Shown: positions 17,622-26,815 of the stretch, in pieces
How positions within the stretch are numbered: position 1 is the stretch's first letter
Layout of the letters: every line of letters begins with the position of its first letter
Assembly (NCBI GenBank): GCA_021845665.1
Contig: JAJZVO010000024.1
Coordinates: forward strand, 1 to 56,850
Direction: 5' to 3'
From: Bacteroidota bacterium
Lineage (GTDB): Bacteria > Bacteroidota > Ignavibacteria > Kryptoniales > JAKASW01
DNA length: 56,850 nt
The notes under the pieces: generated by a model
The model's input: only the letters and a program-made list of their open reading frames with translations
What the model was told of the DNA's origin: nothing
Databases searched by the model: none
Translations under genes and position numbers: made by a program

Positions 17622-20600
17622 CTATTTCATTCCGTCAACCGGCGTAGGATCGAGTATGACGGCCAGTATGCCTTTCGCCTTCAGCATGTTGTTGAACGCG
17701 GGTATGGTCGAAGTCATCAACGTCTTGTATTCGACTTCGACATTCTCCATCCGGCGGTTTAGCATATTAAAAACTGTCACGTCCTGGTCGGTTGGTGCGA
17801 AATCGGGACTTCCTGGCACATCTCCTGCACCGTCTCCGACCTCGCCTGCAAGCCACAGAAATTTCATGTAAAGCTTCATAGGAGCCGCGTATGTCTTCTC
17901 ATCGTCGGCGGCGAGATATTTCTGGAATAACCTATTCTCCACTTTCTGGATTTTCCAGTCAAGCGTTTTAGCAGACTCCACGATTGATGACGCGTCGGGC
18001 AGTCCTTGTATGTAAACGGGCATGTCCTCGATCTGCTTACGGACCCGCTCGATCGAGTTGATCATTCCAACGACTGTGTCTACATCAGCGTCTATTGCTC
18101 GCCAGAGCTTAACGCTTGCCCTAACATCCGCAAGTGTCCCGGCAGAATGAGGATCTTTGATGACAGTCAGCGGCTGCTTCAAAGTCTTCCCGTTGACCGT
18201 CAACTCGACGGTGTAATTGCCGGGATCGGCAAGCGCTCCCATCAGTGTCGGACTGATGCCCCAGTGATAGATAGGCCGCGTCGTTTTTCCGATGAATCTC
18301 TGGTCGCTCCATATCTGCGGGTATGCCGGGGGCGTCGTCCTTAGCTTCACCGTCCTCACGTCGGGATATCGCAGGTTCCAGTAAACACGGTTAATGCCCG
18401 CCTCCTTCGTTCCCTGAAATGTGCGTACCACATTCCCCGCGGAATCGAGTATCGTGATCTTCACGTTTCCTTCAGGAACCGTCTTCAGATAATAGTTAAT
18501 GTCCGCTCCATAAGGCGGGTTCTGTCCCATTGAAGGATCGTCCGGAACTTCCCGTGGTACGCTTATGCGGCGAAATCGATATGCAGGCCGTGTCCTGAAA
18601 AAGTACTCGGATGAATTAAGGACATCCGGGGTGAGTTGCTCCAGAGGTTTGATATCGTCGAGTATCCAGAATCCCCGCCCCTTCGTCGCGAGGACCAGGT
18701 CGTGAAAATGCTTTTGTATGACCATCCATGATACTGGCGCGTGTGGAAGGTTCGTGTTGATGGGTATCCAGTGCGTCCCGTAATCGTACGTCATGTAAAT
18801 CGAGTTTTCCGTTCCCGCGAAAAGCATTCCCTGCCGGAATGGATCTTCTATCACCACATGCACATAGCTGAAAACGCTCTCCGGAATATCTACGCTGATT
18901 AACTTCCATGTTTTGCCGTAATCCGTGGTCATATAAATGTATGGATTGCGGTTATCCATCTGGTGGAAGTTGAAATTGATGTACGCGGTTCCGGCGTTGA
19001 ATGTGGATGGTTCTATGTGGCTGACCGTGCCGTACTTCGGAAGGTCCGGGAAATTCTGTGTCACGTTTATCCAGTTCTTTCCGCCGTCCGTGGTCACGTG
19101 GACAAGTCCATCGTTTGAGCCCGCCCAAATCACACCTTCTTTGATCGGCGAAACCGCCAACGCCGTCAGGGTTCCCCAGTACTCGACGCCGAGGTTGTCC
19201 GGTGTAAGCCCGCCCGAACTTCCCATGTGGCTGTGATCGTCGAGAGTAAGATCGGGGCTGATGACCTGCCAGCTCTGCCCCGCATCCGTCGTCCTGTGAA
19301 CGTATTGGCTCCCGACATAGACTGTATTATGATGCAGCGGGTCGATGACCAGCGGCATCGTCCAGTTCCACCTGTATTTCAATACGCCTGCTGGAGAATC
19401 GAGCGACTTGCTCGGCCACGGGCTTACCGACCGTGTCTGGCCGGTTTTCAAATTGAACCTGTCGACTTCGCCGGCGTAGCAGTTTCCCCAGACGATATTG
19501 TCGTCCACAGGGTCCGGATAGGAAAAACCCGACTCGCAGCCCGCTGTCGTGCTCCAGTCGCTGGAAGGAATTCCGCCGTACGTCCGCGTGTCGCTCGGTC
19601 CCCGTACCGACTCGTCGTCCTGCATGTTGCCGTAAAGGTAATAGGGCACTCTGTTGTCGACGGCGACGTGGTACATCTGTCCGATCGGGAGCACGATATG
19701 ATGCCAGCTCTTTCCGTGTGTCGTCGAGATGAAAAGTCCGATGTCGCTTCCTATCATCATGCGGTTCGCATTTGTAGGATCGGCCCACATCGCATGGTTA
19801 TCTCCCGCCCAGTAAGTCTGGTAGACTGTTCTACCGCCGTCGAGTGTGTACCAGATCTCGTTGGAAGGGAAATAAACCTCGTTAGCGTCGTCGGGAGAAA
19901 TCATAAGACGGGTGTAATAGTGTGGCCGCTCGGCGAGCATTCGGTTGTAGCTGACTATGTGCCACCTTGCACCTCCGTCGCTCGACCTCCAGAGCGAGCC
20001 GCGCCCGTTTCCGCCGGTCTCGATCAGGGCGTACATAACGTCGGGATCGCTCTGTGCAATTCCAACGGCAACTTTACCGACCGGCCTTTTCGGAAGACCG
20101 CTGGTGAGTCTCACCCAGGTGGCTCCTTCGTCTCGCGACATCCAAACACCGCTCCCCGGTCCGCCGCTCTTCTGTCCCCATGTATGAATCACGTACTGCC
20201 AGGTCCCCGCGAGAAGTATCCGTGGATTATCGGGGTCCATTGCAAGATCCGACGCGCCGGTGTTCGGGTTTACAAACAGGACGCGCTTCCATGTCCTGCC
20301 CCCATCTGTCGTTCGGAAGACGCCTCTCTGTCGCTGCGGCCCGTAACAGTTGCCTTCGGCGGCCACAAGTACGATGTCGGGATTCTTTGGATCTATCACG
20401 ACGCGCGAAATCCTCCCTGTCCGTGTCAGTCCCATGTGCGTCCAGGTCTCGCCGGCGTCCGTCGATTTGTAAACACCGTCGCCTATCGACACATTGCTCC
20501 TGATGAATGGCTCGCCGGTCCCGACCCACACTATATTATGATCAGATGCCGCGATCGCAATGTCTCCGATCGATTGCGCGGGCTCTTTGTCGAATATCGG

Positions 20601-20855
20601 TCTCCAGTGGATGCCTGCATCTGTGGATTTCCATACGCCTCCGGATGCGGCACCTGCGTAGTAAATGTTGAGGTCCCCCGGCACGCCGACTACGGCAGTC
20701 ACGCGGTTGCCGCCTGGGCCGACAAATCTGTAATGGAGCCCCGAGAAGATTTGCGGATTGGGATCCGGTGCCTGTGACTTCGCAGATGCCGTGACGGAAA
20801 CGAACAAGAGAGATGTGATTATGAAAGGAAGTGTAAACCGCGTTGCAAGCTTCAT
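17622..20855 (-). CDS. Large secreted BNR/Asp-box (sortilin-like) propeller protein
   Basis: 1077 residues with a signal peptide (about 1-28) and GGAGGT before the ATG. Repeated Asp-boxes of the form S/T-x-D-x-G-x-x-W (STDAGIHW, STDAGETW, TTDGGRTW, SSDGGARW, TTDAGQSW, TTDGGKNW, TTDYGKTW) spread over residues 70-700 define one or more BNR/VPS10-like beta-propellers. A C-terminal domain (about 800-1077) has a beta part and helical pieces. Proteins like this are often auto-annotated as glycosyl hydrolases, but no glycosidase catalytic pair was recognised; ligand binding at the surface or in the periplasm is equally likely. It faces the GH125 gene and has a full-length paralogue at 44604. Confidence 0.85.
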   Translation of the reverse strand: MKLATRFTLPFIITSLLFVSVTASAKSQAPDPNPQIFSGLHYRFVGPGGNRVTAVVGVPGDLNIYYAGAASGGVWKSTDAGIHWRPIFDKEPAQSIGDIAIAASDHNIVWVGTGEPFIRSNVSIGDGVYKSTDAGETWTHMGLTRTGRISRVVIDPKNPDIVLVAAEGNCYGPQRQRGVFRTTDGGRTWKRVLFVNPNTGASDLAMDPDNPRILLAGTWQYVIHTWGQKSGGPGSGVWMSRDEGATWVRLTSGLPKRPVGKVAVGIAQSDPDVMYALIETGGNGRGSLWRSSDGGARWHIVSYNRMLAERPHYYTRLMISPDDANEVYFPSNEIWYTLDGGRTVYQTYWAGDNHAMWADPTNANRMMIGSDIGLFISTTHGKSWHHIVLPIGQMYHVAVDNRVPYYLYGNMQDDESVRGPSDTRTYGGIPSSDWSTTAGCESGFSYPDPVDDNIVWGNCYAGEVDRFNLKTGQTRSVSPWPSKSLDSPAGVLKYRWNWTMPLVIDPLHHNTVYVGSQYVHRTTDAGQSWQVISPDLTLDDHSHMGSSGGLTPDNLGVEYWGTLTALAVSPIKEGVIWAGSNDGLVHVTTDGGKNWINVTQNFPDLPKYGTVSHIEPSTFNAGTAYINFNFHQMDNRNPYIYMTTDYGKTWKLISVDIPESVFSYVHVVIEDPFRQGMLFAGTENSIYMTYDYGTHWIPINTNLPHAPVSWMVIQKHFHDLVLATKGRGFWILDDIKPLEQLTPDVLNSSEYFFRTRPAYRFRRISVPREVPDDPSMGQNPPYGADINYYLKTVPEGNVKITILDSAGNVVRTFQGTKEAGINRVYWNLRYPDVRTVKLRTTPPAYPQIWSDQRFIGKTTRPIYHWGISPTLMGALADPGNYTVELTVNGKTLKQPLTVIKDPHSAGTLADVRASVKLWRAIDADVDTVVGMINSIERVRKQIEDMPVYIQGLPDASSIVESAKTLDWKIQKVENRLFQKYLAADDEKTYAAPMKLYMKFLWLAGEVGDGAGDVPGSPDFAPTDQDVTVFNMLNRRMENVEVEYKTLMTSTIPAFNNMLKAKGILAVILDPTPVDGMK

Positions 20856-21272
20856 GGTACTCTACCTCCGCTGAACTGGTACTTTAAGGTGTTCCTCGCT
20901 GCCTGCCTGGATTCGTTACCGGACAATCGCGCTCGTCTTTAACCTGGAGATGTGCCTTCGAAACAAAATGCCGGTTCGATCAATTGCGGAGGGCATTTTT
21001 TGGATAACGACCGATGTCGGTTTGAGCAGGTTGGAATGGTCCTTCCGCATTTCATCTTCATTGCATGAAACTATCAAAGTAACACTTCATAAACAACAGG
21101 ATGGCACGGAGACTAACCTGCTCCGGAGTGAATGGGTACTCGGTGTCACTCTTTTTCCCTTTAAGGCCGTCCCGATAAGGAAACTTTTTCGGTGAAATTT
21201 GTCGCTTTCTGTCGTCGAATCTTTTCAGTTGCCGCATAATTATGCAATGATAATGAAGTAAACCAGTCAGGA
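20856..21272. other. Intergenic, no gene recognised
   Basis: About 400 bases upstream of the minus-strand BNR gene and the plus-strand zinc-ribbon gene. An open frame at 20950-21195 has no ribosome binding site and no family resemblance. GCATAATTATGC (21234-21245) is a perfect palindrome 28 bp before the zinc-ribbon start and might be an operator. Confidence 0.4.
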
Positions 21273-21482
21273 TTGAGCGGAATTATTGTCAAGCACAACG
21301 AAAGATACCGGCTTTGTCCAGCATGCGGCGCGCACGAGATAATCACAGTGGCTGTCCTTTATTGCCGCGAGGGCGGCGAGAAAATGATCGAGCGCTGTCA
21401 GGACTGTCTGGACCCGATTTACTATCCAACTTCGCGGTTCTGTCCGTGCTGCCGTCTCGAGTATGTAGCCGGTCGAAAGTGA
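21273..21482 (+). CDS. Small zinc-ribbon protein
   Basis: 69 residues, TTG start with a weak AGGA just upstream. Three CxxC pairs (CPAC near residue 16, CQDC near 42, CPCC near 58) plus an extra Cys in YCREGG mark a metal-binding zinc-ribbon or double-ribbon miniprotein. The regular cysteine spacing is the main evidence that this is real. No partner gene is adjacent; the role (nucleic-acid or protein binding, or regulation) is unknown. Confidence 0.55.
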   Translation: MSGIIVKHNERYRLCPACGAHEIITVAVLYCREGGEKMIERCQDCLDPIYYPTSRFCPCCRLEYVAGRK

Positions 21483-21958
21483 GTCCAGCACATTTTATGA
21501 TGCCGGACCACCGGGCTAGGCCCGATTCGCACATGTGTTGTTTTTTCCCCTCCGCGTATTGCCTTTTCAATTTTCAGGAACGGGGTTCTGCCATGGCTAA
21601 TTCGTGGCATACGCGAGAGTGTAGATAATATTCGATTGATTCGTGTTCTCTCTTCGAGCTTGATCATATCTCCTTAATAGCTTGCATGTGAAAGTGCGGG
21701 ACGTTACTTTTCGTTCGTCATAGGGCTGACTCCGACAGAGTTGACGAGGTATGCAAAAGGGTTAATCTCATTTCGGAAAATTGGAGACCAGTCGGTTTTG
21801 ACCTAAGGGTGACATCCTGGTCGTGTCGGCCTTTCAAAACTCGGCTCGCATCGAGTCATCTTCTCCATTTTTCCCGCTTCCAACATCAGCATACCCATCG
21901 AGATCGATGTCTTTATCAAGTAACGTAAACTGGTATTCTTAAAAATGGAGGCTGAAAA
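21483..21958. other. Intergenic, no gene recognised
   Basis: About 475 bases. A small CGGGC-tag-GCCCG hairpin (21512-21524) with a T run some 15 nt downstream could end the zinc-ribbon transcript. No convincing reading frame is seen. TATTCT near 21934 may be a -10 box for the lipoprotein cluster but lacks a clear -35. Confidence 0.35.
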
Positions 21959-22531
21959 ATGCGCTGCGTATTTGCTTTAGCTATTCTGTTTATGATAGGG
22001 ATCGTGGGATGCGGTGGATCGAGGGGACTCCAGACGGCCGACACCGGCAATATACCCGACTGGTATTCGAATCCGCCACGGGATCCGAACTATCTTTATG
22101 CCGCGAACACACAGAGCTCTCAAGACATGCAGCTTGCGGTCGACAAGGCAACTTCAGCGGCCAGAGCTGACATAGGACGTCAGATCGAACTCAAGATACA
22201 GGGGATCCAAAAGCGGTTCACGGAAGAGACCGGAACCGGTAGTGACGCTCAGCTTCTTCAGATGTTTACCCAGGCGGAGAAGACGGTCGTCTCCACCACG
22301 CTCAACGGCAGCCGCGTTAAGAATCAGAAAATAAACAAGGACGGCAGTCTCTGGCGCGCTTACATTCTCGTGGAATATCCTATCGGTGCGGCAAACCAGG
22401 CTTTGATGGACCAGCTGAAGAAAAACGAGCAGGCCTATACGCGCTTCAGGGCCTCGCAAACGTTCAAGGAGCTTGACGACGAGGCCAAGAAGTATGAGGA
22501 ATTCAAGAAGCAGCAGACTCAGCAGGAGTAG
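21959..22531 (+). CDS. LPP20-like outer-membrane lipoprotein
   Basis: 190 residues. Lipobox IVGC with Cys18 after a short hydrophobic signal. The start of the mature part, PDWYSNPPRDPNYLYAANT, is the LPP20-family signature (Pro-x-Trp near the N-terminus, then a helical region with Ala/Arg and a beta strand ending WRAYILVEYP). The C-terminal 45 residues are charged, probably helical. TGGAGG lies 7 nt before the ATG. It is the first gene of a five-gene envelope cluster (to 26569), and 18 bases separate it from the next. LPP20-like proteins are outer-membrane lipoproteins of poorly known function; here an envelope-assembly role is an inference. Confidence 0.8.
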   Translation: MRCVFALAILFMIGIVGCGGSRGLQTADTGNIPDWYSNPPRDPNYLYAANTQSSQDMQLAVDKATSAARADIGRQIELKIQGIQKRFTEETGTGSDAQLLQMFTQAEKTVVSTTLNGSRVKNQKINKDGSLWRAYILVEYPIGAANQALMDQLKKNEQAYTRFRASQTFKELDDEAKKYEEFKKQQTQQE

Positions 22532-22548
22532 GAGGAACGAAAGCCGTC

Positions 22549-23313
22549 GTGCGGGCACTCGGAATCATTATCGTTTTGTTCGCGGCAGTCCTGCAAGCCC
22601 GCTCGCAAGATTACCCGAGGTGGTTCCTGGACCAGGAGGCCGTGCCATGTGCTCGGACAGCAGTCGGTTACTCTCCCTTGTGGTTCCATAAGGACTCCTC
22701 TGCGGTCCAGGCCGCCCGCAATGCCCACACGAATCTCGCCAGGCAGCATGAGTCGGTTGTCCAACTCGGGCAGGCATTCTGGACTACCGAAATTGGTAAT
22801 GCATGGATGGGAGGAGACTTTAAGATATCGACCGATTCCCTGTCCTGTCTGAATGTGGAGTCAGACACAAATGCCGCAGCCGTCGCCTATCGTTCCGACT
22901 TCGCGATTGCTCTGTGCGCGGGGAGTGAATGTACTGCGCCCGACTCCTTGAAGGAGGTCGTAAGAATGCCGGATGACGAGCCCGACTGGGTGCTCGCCGT
23001 TCCGCAGAGCAGGTCGCGTTTCTATTCGGTAGGTGTGGCACCCAGGTACTTCTACGAGATGAGCTCATGGGAAGCCGCTGAACGTATGGCGTTGATAGGC
23101 CTCGCCAAAGCGGGCGGAGATTCTCTTGCTGCGATCGAGAAGAGTTCACCAGGCTCCGGCCAGGAAGTCCTCAATGAGCATGTCAGCGTCACCATCCGGG
23201 ATTACGAAGTTGTCGCCAGATGGTGTGACGAAACAAATGGAGTCTTCTATGTGCTCACGTCTGTTGAGAAAGACAATGTCCAAAGCGAACCGGTTCGGAC
23301 CGCGACTCATTGA
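22549..23313 (+). CDS. Exported LPP20-like protein of unknown function
   Basis: 254 residues, GTG start with GGAGGA about 12 nt upstream. An N-terminal signal peptide (about 1-20) is seen without a lipobox. The first half is unrecognised; the second half restarts with PDWVLAVPQSRSRFYSVGVA and an Ala-rich helix (AAERMALIGLAKAGGD), the same pattern as the LPP20 family. It lies 18 bases after the lipoprotein gene and is probably translated from the same message. A 215-base gap with hairpins follows before the next cluster gene. Confidence 0.65.
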   Translation: MRALGIIIVLFAAVLQARSQDYPRWFLDQEAVPCARTAVGYSPLWFHKDSSAVQAARNAHTNLARQHESVVQLGQAFWTTEIGNAWMGGDFKISTDSLSCLNVESDTNAAAVAYRSDFAIALCAGSECTAPDSLKEVVRMPDDEPDWVLAVPQSRSRFYSVGVAPRYFYEMSSWEAAERMALIGLAKAGGDSLAAIEKSSPGSGQEVLNEHVSVTIRDYEVVARWCDETNGVFYVLTSVEKDNVQSEPVRTATH

Positions 23314-23356
23314 GACGTTTCCGGACTTTTCAGCCAGCCCATATCTATAAAGTCGG

Positions 23357-23407
23357 CCTTTGCACAGGTCTTATGGAAAAATCCTGCAAAGGGATACGAT
23401 CCCTTTG
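23357..23407 (+). other. Two mutually exclusive hairpins in the cluster
   Basis: CCTTTGCA (23357-23364) pairs with TGCAAAGG (23385-23392), while CAAAGGGAT (23387-23395) pairs perfectly with ATCCCTTTG (23399-23407). The two stems share bases and cannot form together, a pattern seen in attenuators. No T tract follows, so a stability or processing role is also possible. Confidence 0.4.
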
Positions 23408-23528
23408 AGACACCGGGATGGTTACGGATTACACCGGCTATTTAGAACATCAACTATCCGTGAATCCCGTCGTGTCAAATGGCCGTGGATTTTAAAATGC
23501 ACCATCTAAAAATGAAGGGAGGAAGAAT

Positions 23529-24182
23529 ATGAGTTTAGAGATGAATGACCGCAAGGGTCGTCATGGGTTTCTTGCCTATTCTGCGATCGTCCCGGGAGTA
23601 GCGGCGGCTCTTTTTTCCGTGATGTTGATTGGCTGCAGCTCTTCGAGGCAGGTGTCGCGCGTCAGTGCGGATGCGGTGACGGACGTCAGCGGTGACTGGA
23701 ACGACACCGATTCCAGGCTCGTTTCCGAAACCATGGTAAAAGACCTGACATCCGCCCCCTGGGTCGACAGTTTCACGCGGGACAAGGGGAAGAAACCGAC
23801 GGTGATAGTCGGAAAGATAACAAACAGGAGCTATGAACACATCGACGTCACGACTTTCGTGAAAGATCTCGAGAGGTCGCTCCTGAACGACGGCGTCGTC
23901 AATTTTGTGGCAAGCTCGCGGGAACGCGGCCAGATCCGCGAAGAGCGGAAAGATCAGGCCAGGGAGGCTTCCGAAGATACACAGAAAGGCCCGGGCCAGG
24001 AAACGGGAGCGGATTATATGCTGATAGGCAACATCTCCTCGATCATCGACAAAGAGGGCCGAGAAGCCGTCAAGTACTACCAGATCAACATGGAGCTTGT
24101 CGATATAGCGACGAACCAGAAAGTCTGGATTGGCGAGAAAAAGATCAAAAAGGTCGTAACCCAGGACAAATATAAGTTCTGA
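23529..24182 (+). CDS. LpoB-like (PBP activator type) lipoprotein
   Basis: 217 residues. A long N-terminal segment precedes the lipobox LIGC (Cys36). The mature part resembles the LpoB/COG3417 family: DWNDTDSRLVSETMVKDL, PTVIVGKITNRSYEHIDV, a helix and GADYMLIGNISSI, ending in the typical strand NQKVWIGEKKIKKVV. In Enterobacteria LpoB crosses the periplasm to activate peptidoglycan synthase PBP1b; the same role here is inferred. GGAGG precedes the ATG by 6 nt. The next gene starts 6 bases downstream, implying coupling. The residues between about 130 and 155 are very charged and low in complexity. Confidence 0.82.
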   Translation: MSLEMNDRKGRHGFLAYSAIVPGVAAALFSVMLIGCSSSRQVSRVSADAVTDVSGDWNDTDSRLVSETMVKDLTSAPWVDSFTRDKGKKPTVIVGKITNRSYEHIDVTTFVKDLERSLLNDGVVNFVASSRERGQIREERKDQAREASEDTQKGPGQETGADYMLIGNISSIIDKEGREAVKYYQINMELVDIATNQKVWIGEKKIKKVVTQDKYKF

Positions 24183-24188
24183 TCTGTC

Positions 24189-25541
24189 ATGAGAAAAAGA
24201 AACTTTGCGGCGATCGGATGCCCAGCACCGCAATTGAATTTCCTGCTGATCGTTGCCTTCGTGTTGCAGGGGTGCGCGATGAGCGTGGAGTTCTACAAAC
24301 AGGTCGACACCGAGGTTGCCTCAGAGCGGTACGCTTCGGCTGCGAAAATCGTCCAGGAAAACAGGGAGACTTACCGGAAAAACAGCACCGTCCTTTACAA
24401 CCTCGAATGCGGTCTCCTCCTCCACTACGCCGGCGACTACGATCTCAGCAACAGGCATTTCCTCGAAAGTGAAAGGGAAATGGACGACCTCTACACTCAA
24501 AGCATATCCAAAGGTGTTGGCTCGATGGTTCTGAACGATAACCTCCTTCCGTACGAAGGCGAGGACTTCGAGAAGGTGTACGTCAACCTCTTCCTCGCTT
24601 TGAACTACGCCCGTCTCGGGAAAATCGAGGACGCGATCGTCGAGGCCCGGAAAGTGGACCTGAAACTCAACGAGTATTCGAGACAGTACGAGGGCAAGAA
24701 TTCGTACAAGCAGGACGCGTTTGTCCGCTACATCATGGGAGTGCTGTACGAAGCCGACGGCGAGGTGAATGATGCATTCATCTCGTACCGGAGTGCCTAC
24801 GAAGGTTATAAGGCATATGGTACTCTCTTCGCGACGAGGTGTCCTTCCTATCTCAAAGATGATCTGGTGCGGACCGCCGGTGAGCTCGGTTTCCAGGATG
24901 AGCTGGTGGAATACGAGAGAGAATTCGGAATCAAGTACACTCCTTCACAACCGAACACCGGTAGACTCCTCGTCGTTGTGTACTCCGGAAGAGGGCCCGT
25001 GAAGGAAGAGGTCAAGCTCAAGGTCTCCATTATGGATCAAGACGGGACAGTCCATACTTTCATCGCTGCAGTTCCGAAATTCCATTCGCGGCAGAATTGG
25101 GTGAATACGTACAGCGTCTCCGTCAGCGGAAACGGTGTGACCGATGAGACACAGCCGGAGCTCGGCGAAAATGTGAACGCCATCGCCGAGAAAAATCTGG
25201 ATGAGAGAATCAGCCTGATATACCTTAAGACCGCTGGTCGCGCATTGTTGAAGTTCCTGGCGGCTGAACAGGCGAAAAAAGAGGTGAAGAAGCAGAACGA
25301 TTCCCCACTCGCCAATTTCCTGACAAGCGTCGTCGTAGGCGCGGCATACGACGCGTCTGAGAAGGCCGACGTGAGAACCTGGATGACGCTCCCGCACGAC
25401 ATCCAGATAGCCCTCATCAGGCTTCCGGCTGGAGAGTCTAGCGTCGGCGTCATCGATCAAAACGGGGAGCCGGTTATGAGCAAAACGGTTGTGATAACGC
25501 CGCGGGGGCTGTCGGTCGAATTAGTACCCGACCTGAAGTAG
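24189..25541 (+). CDS. COG3014-like lipoprotein with TPR-like helices
   Basis: 450 residues. Lipobox VLQGC with Cys29. Residues about 45-250 are helical repeats resembling tetratricopeptides (VLYNLECGLLLHYAGDYDLS, YVNLFLALNYARLGKIEDAIVEARKVD, YIMGVLYEADGEVNDAFISY). The C-terminal half carries a beta-rich domain. The arrangement matches COG3014 proteins, which in many Proteobacteria and other phyla occur beside LpoB-like and LPP20-like lipoproteins, exactly as here. It probably serves as a scaffold at the inner face of the outer membrane; its biochemical role is not established. Confidence 0.78.
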   Translation: MRKRNFAAIGCPAPQLNFLLIVAFVLQGCAMSVEFYKQVDTEVASERYASAAKIVQENRETYRKNSTVLYNLECGLLLHYAGDYDLSNRHFLESEREMDDLYTQSISKGVGSMVLNDNLLPYEGEDFEKVYVNLFLALNYARLGKIEDAIVEARKVDLKLNEYSRQYEGKNSYKQDAFVRYIMGVLYEADGEVNDAFISYRSAYEGYKAYGTLFATRCPSYLKDDLVRTAGELGFQDELVEYEREFGIKYTPSQPNTGRLLVVVYSGRGPVKEEVKLKVSIMDQDGTVHTFIAAVPKFHSRQNWVNTYSVSVSGNGVTDETQPELGENVNAIAEKNLDERISLIYLKTAGRALLKFLAAEQAKKEVKKQNDSPLANFLTSVVVGAAYDASEKADVRTWMTLPHDIQIALIRLPAGESSVGVIDQNGEPVMSKTVVITPRGLSVELVPDLK

Positions 25542-25552
25542 AGGGAAAAGTC

Positions 25553-26569
25553 ATGAGGATATTTTTATCGTTCGCGATGCTTCTATGGTGCAACGCGTTC
25601 GTCTTTGCCCAGGAGCCCGACTGGATTCGGGGAAAAAGCAGGGAATACCCCGATGAGTTCTACATTGTAGGAGTCGGCAGCGGCGACACGAGACAGGACG
25701 CCGAGAGCCGCGCAAGAGCACACATCGCCGAAGTCTTCAGTGTCAACATAAAGGCCGATATTTCCGTCAACAAGTCGGAGACCCTCAGGCAACATGAAGG
25801 GAAAGTGTCCGGGGAGTCGAAGGAAATCACGAGGTCCAAGATAGACATGGGGCTGAAGAAAACGCTGGAGGGCTCCGAGATTGTCGAAGTCTGGCAAAAC
25901 CCGAGAGATGCCGTTTACTACGCTCTTGCCGTCCTCGACCGAGAGAAAGCCGCTCTCAAAATGTCAGAACGAATTCGGGAACTCGACAACGAGCTACTTA
26001 AACTGGGTGAAGAGGCGGACACGGTTTCGGGCAAGGTGAACAAACTCAAATTGATGCTCCTCCAGCGGTCTCTGTTGTCAGACCGACTTTCGCTCGATTC
26101 GGATTTCAGAATCGTTTCTCCGTCGGCAAAGAGTATTAAAGCTCCCTTCTCTTACACGGAAGAGATTTCTGGCATCACTAAATTCCTTCAGAATGACTTC
26201 GTGATCGGTATCTCCGGTCGCGGACCCGGCGCAGATGTGCTTGCTCAAACTGTCACAGATCTCTTCACGGGGAGAGGTTTCATGGTCGACCGTACCGGCG
26301 GCAGGGGAGCCGATTTGTTGATTGAGATTAACGCGACTACCGACCCTTCAACGCAGCCGGTTGGTGAATGGTATTACTGCAGATGGCGTGTCGAGTTGAA
26401 TGCTTCAGATCCGTCGACACACTCGGTCATTATGAGCGCGTCTGAAAAAGGGAAATCAGGACAGCTCTCAGTGGATGAATCGAAGAGGAAAGCTCTTTTC
26501 GATATGAACAAGAAGACGGCGTTTATTGCTTCAAAGCTCCTTGACAAGCTGACGGGCGGAGAAGAATAA
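25553..26569 (+). CDS. LPP20-like exported protein
   Basis: 338 residues with a signal peptide cleaved near FAQ (about residue 20) and no lipobox. PDWIRGKSREYPDEFYIVGVG immediately after it is the LPP20 pattern, followed by an AESRARAHIAEVFSVNIKADIS segment typical of the family and a short coiled helix (ELDNELLKLGEEADTVSGKVNKL). The C-terminal part (about 220-338) has alternating strands and a final helix. It starts 11 bases after the COG3014-like gene and closes the cluster, with a terminator directly downstream. Confidence 0.78.
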   Translation: MRIFLSFAMLLWCNAFVFAQEPDWIRGKSREYPDEFYIVGVGSGDTRQDAESRARAHIAEVFSVNIKADISVNKSETLRQHEGKVSGESKEITRSKIDMGLKKTLEGSEIVEVWQNPRDAVYYALAVLDREKAALKMSERIRELDNELLKLGEEADTVSGKVNKLKLMLLQRSLLSDRLSLDSDFRIVSPSAKSIKAPFSYTEEISGITKFLQNDFVIGISGRGPGADVLAQTVTDLFTGRGFMVDRTGGRGADLLIEINATTDPSTQPVGEWYYCRWRVELNASDPSTHSVIMSASEKGKSGQLSVDESKRKALFDMNKKTAFIASKLLDKLTGGEE

Positions 26570-26595
26570 ACAAGACTCTTCTACTACCGGAGCCC

Positions 26596-26631
26596 GAGCC
26601 CCGCCGGTGGAATATGGTAGGGCTCTTTTTT
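26596..26631 (+). terminator. Rho-independent terminator of the lipoprotein cluster
   Basis: GAGCCC (26596-26601) pairs with GGGCTC (26620-26625), followed by six T's. A second GAGCCC at 26590 offers an alternative left arm. Confidence 0.75.
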
Positions 26632-26815
26632 ATGTCGGAGAATTGAACGCCGGGCGAAACCCATTTTCTGACTCCTCCTTTAAGGAAATCCTCCTGAAAT
26701 GAGTGTAGGTCTCAGGTTTACTTTTTCCTATCATCGCGTTACCGATATGTAACGGACATCCATCCGATCAAATTTCACCCTCCGAATCATTCCCTTTTCG
26801 ACATCTGCTCTTGGC

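Noticed and set aside
19227-20777. 516-residue plus-strand open frame
   Set aside because: It is the antisense shadow of the BNR gene, where codon periodicity and Asp-boxes support the minus strand.
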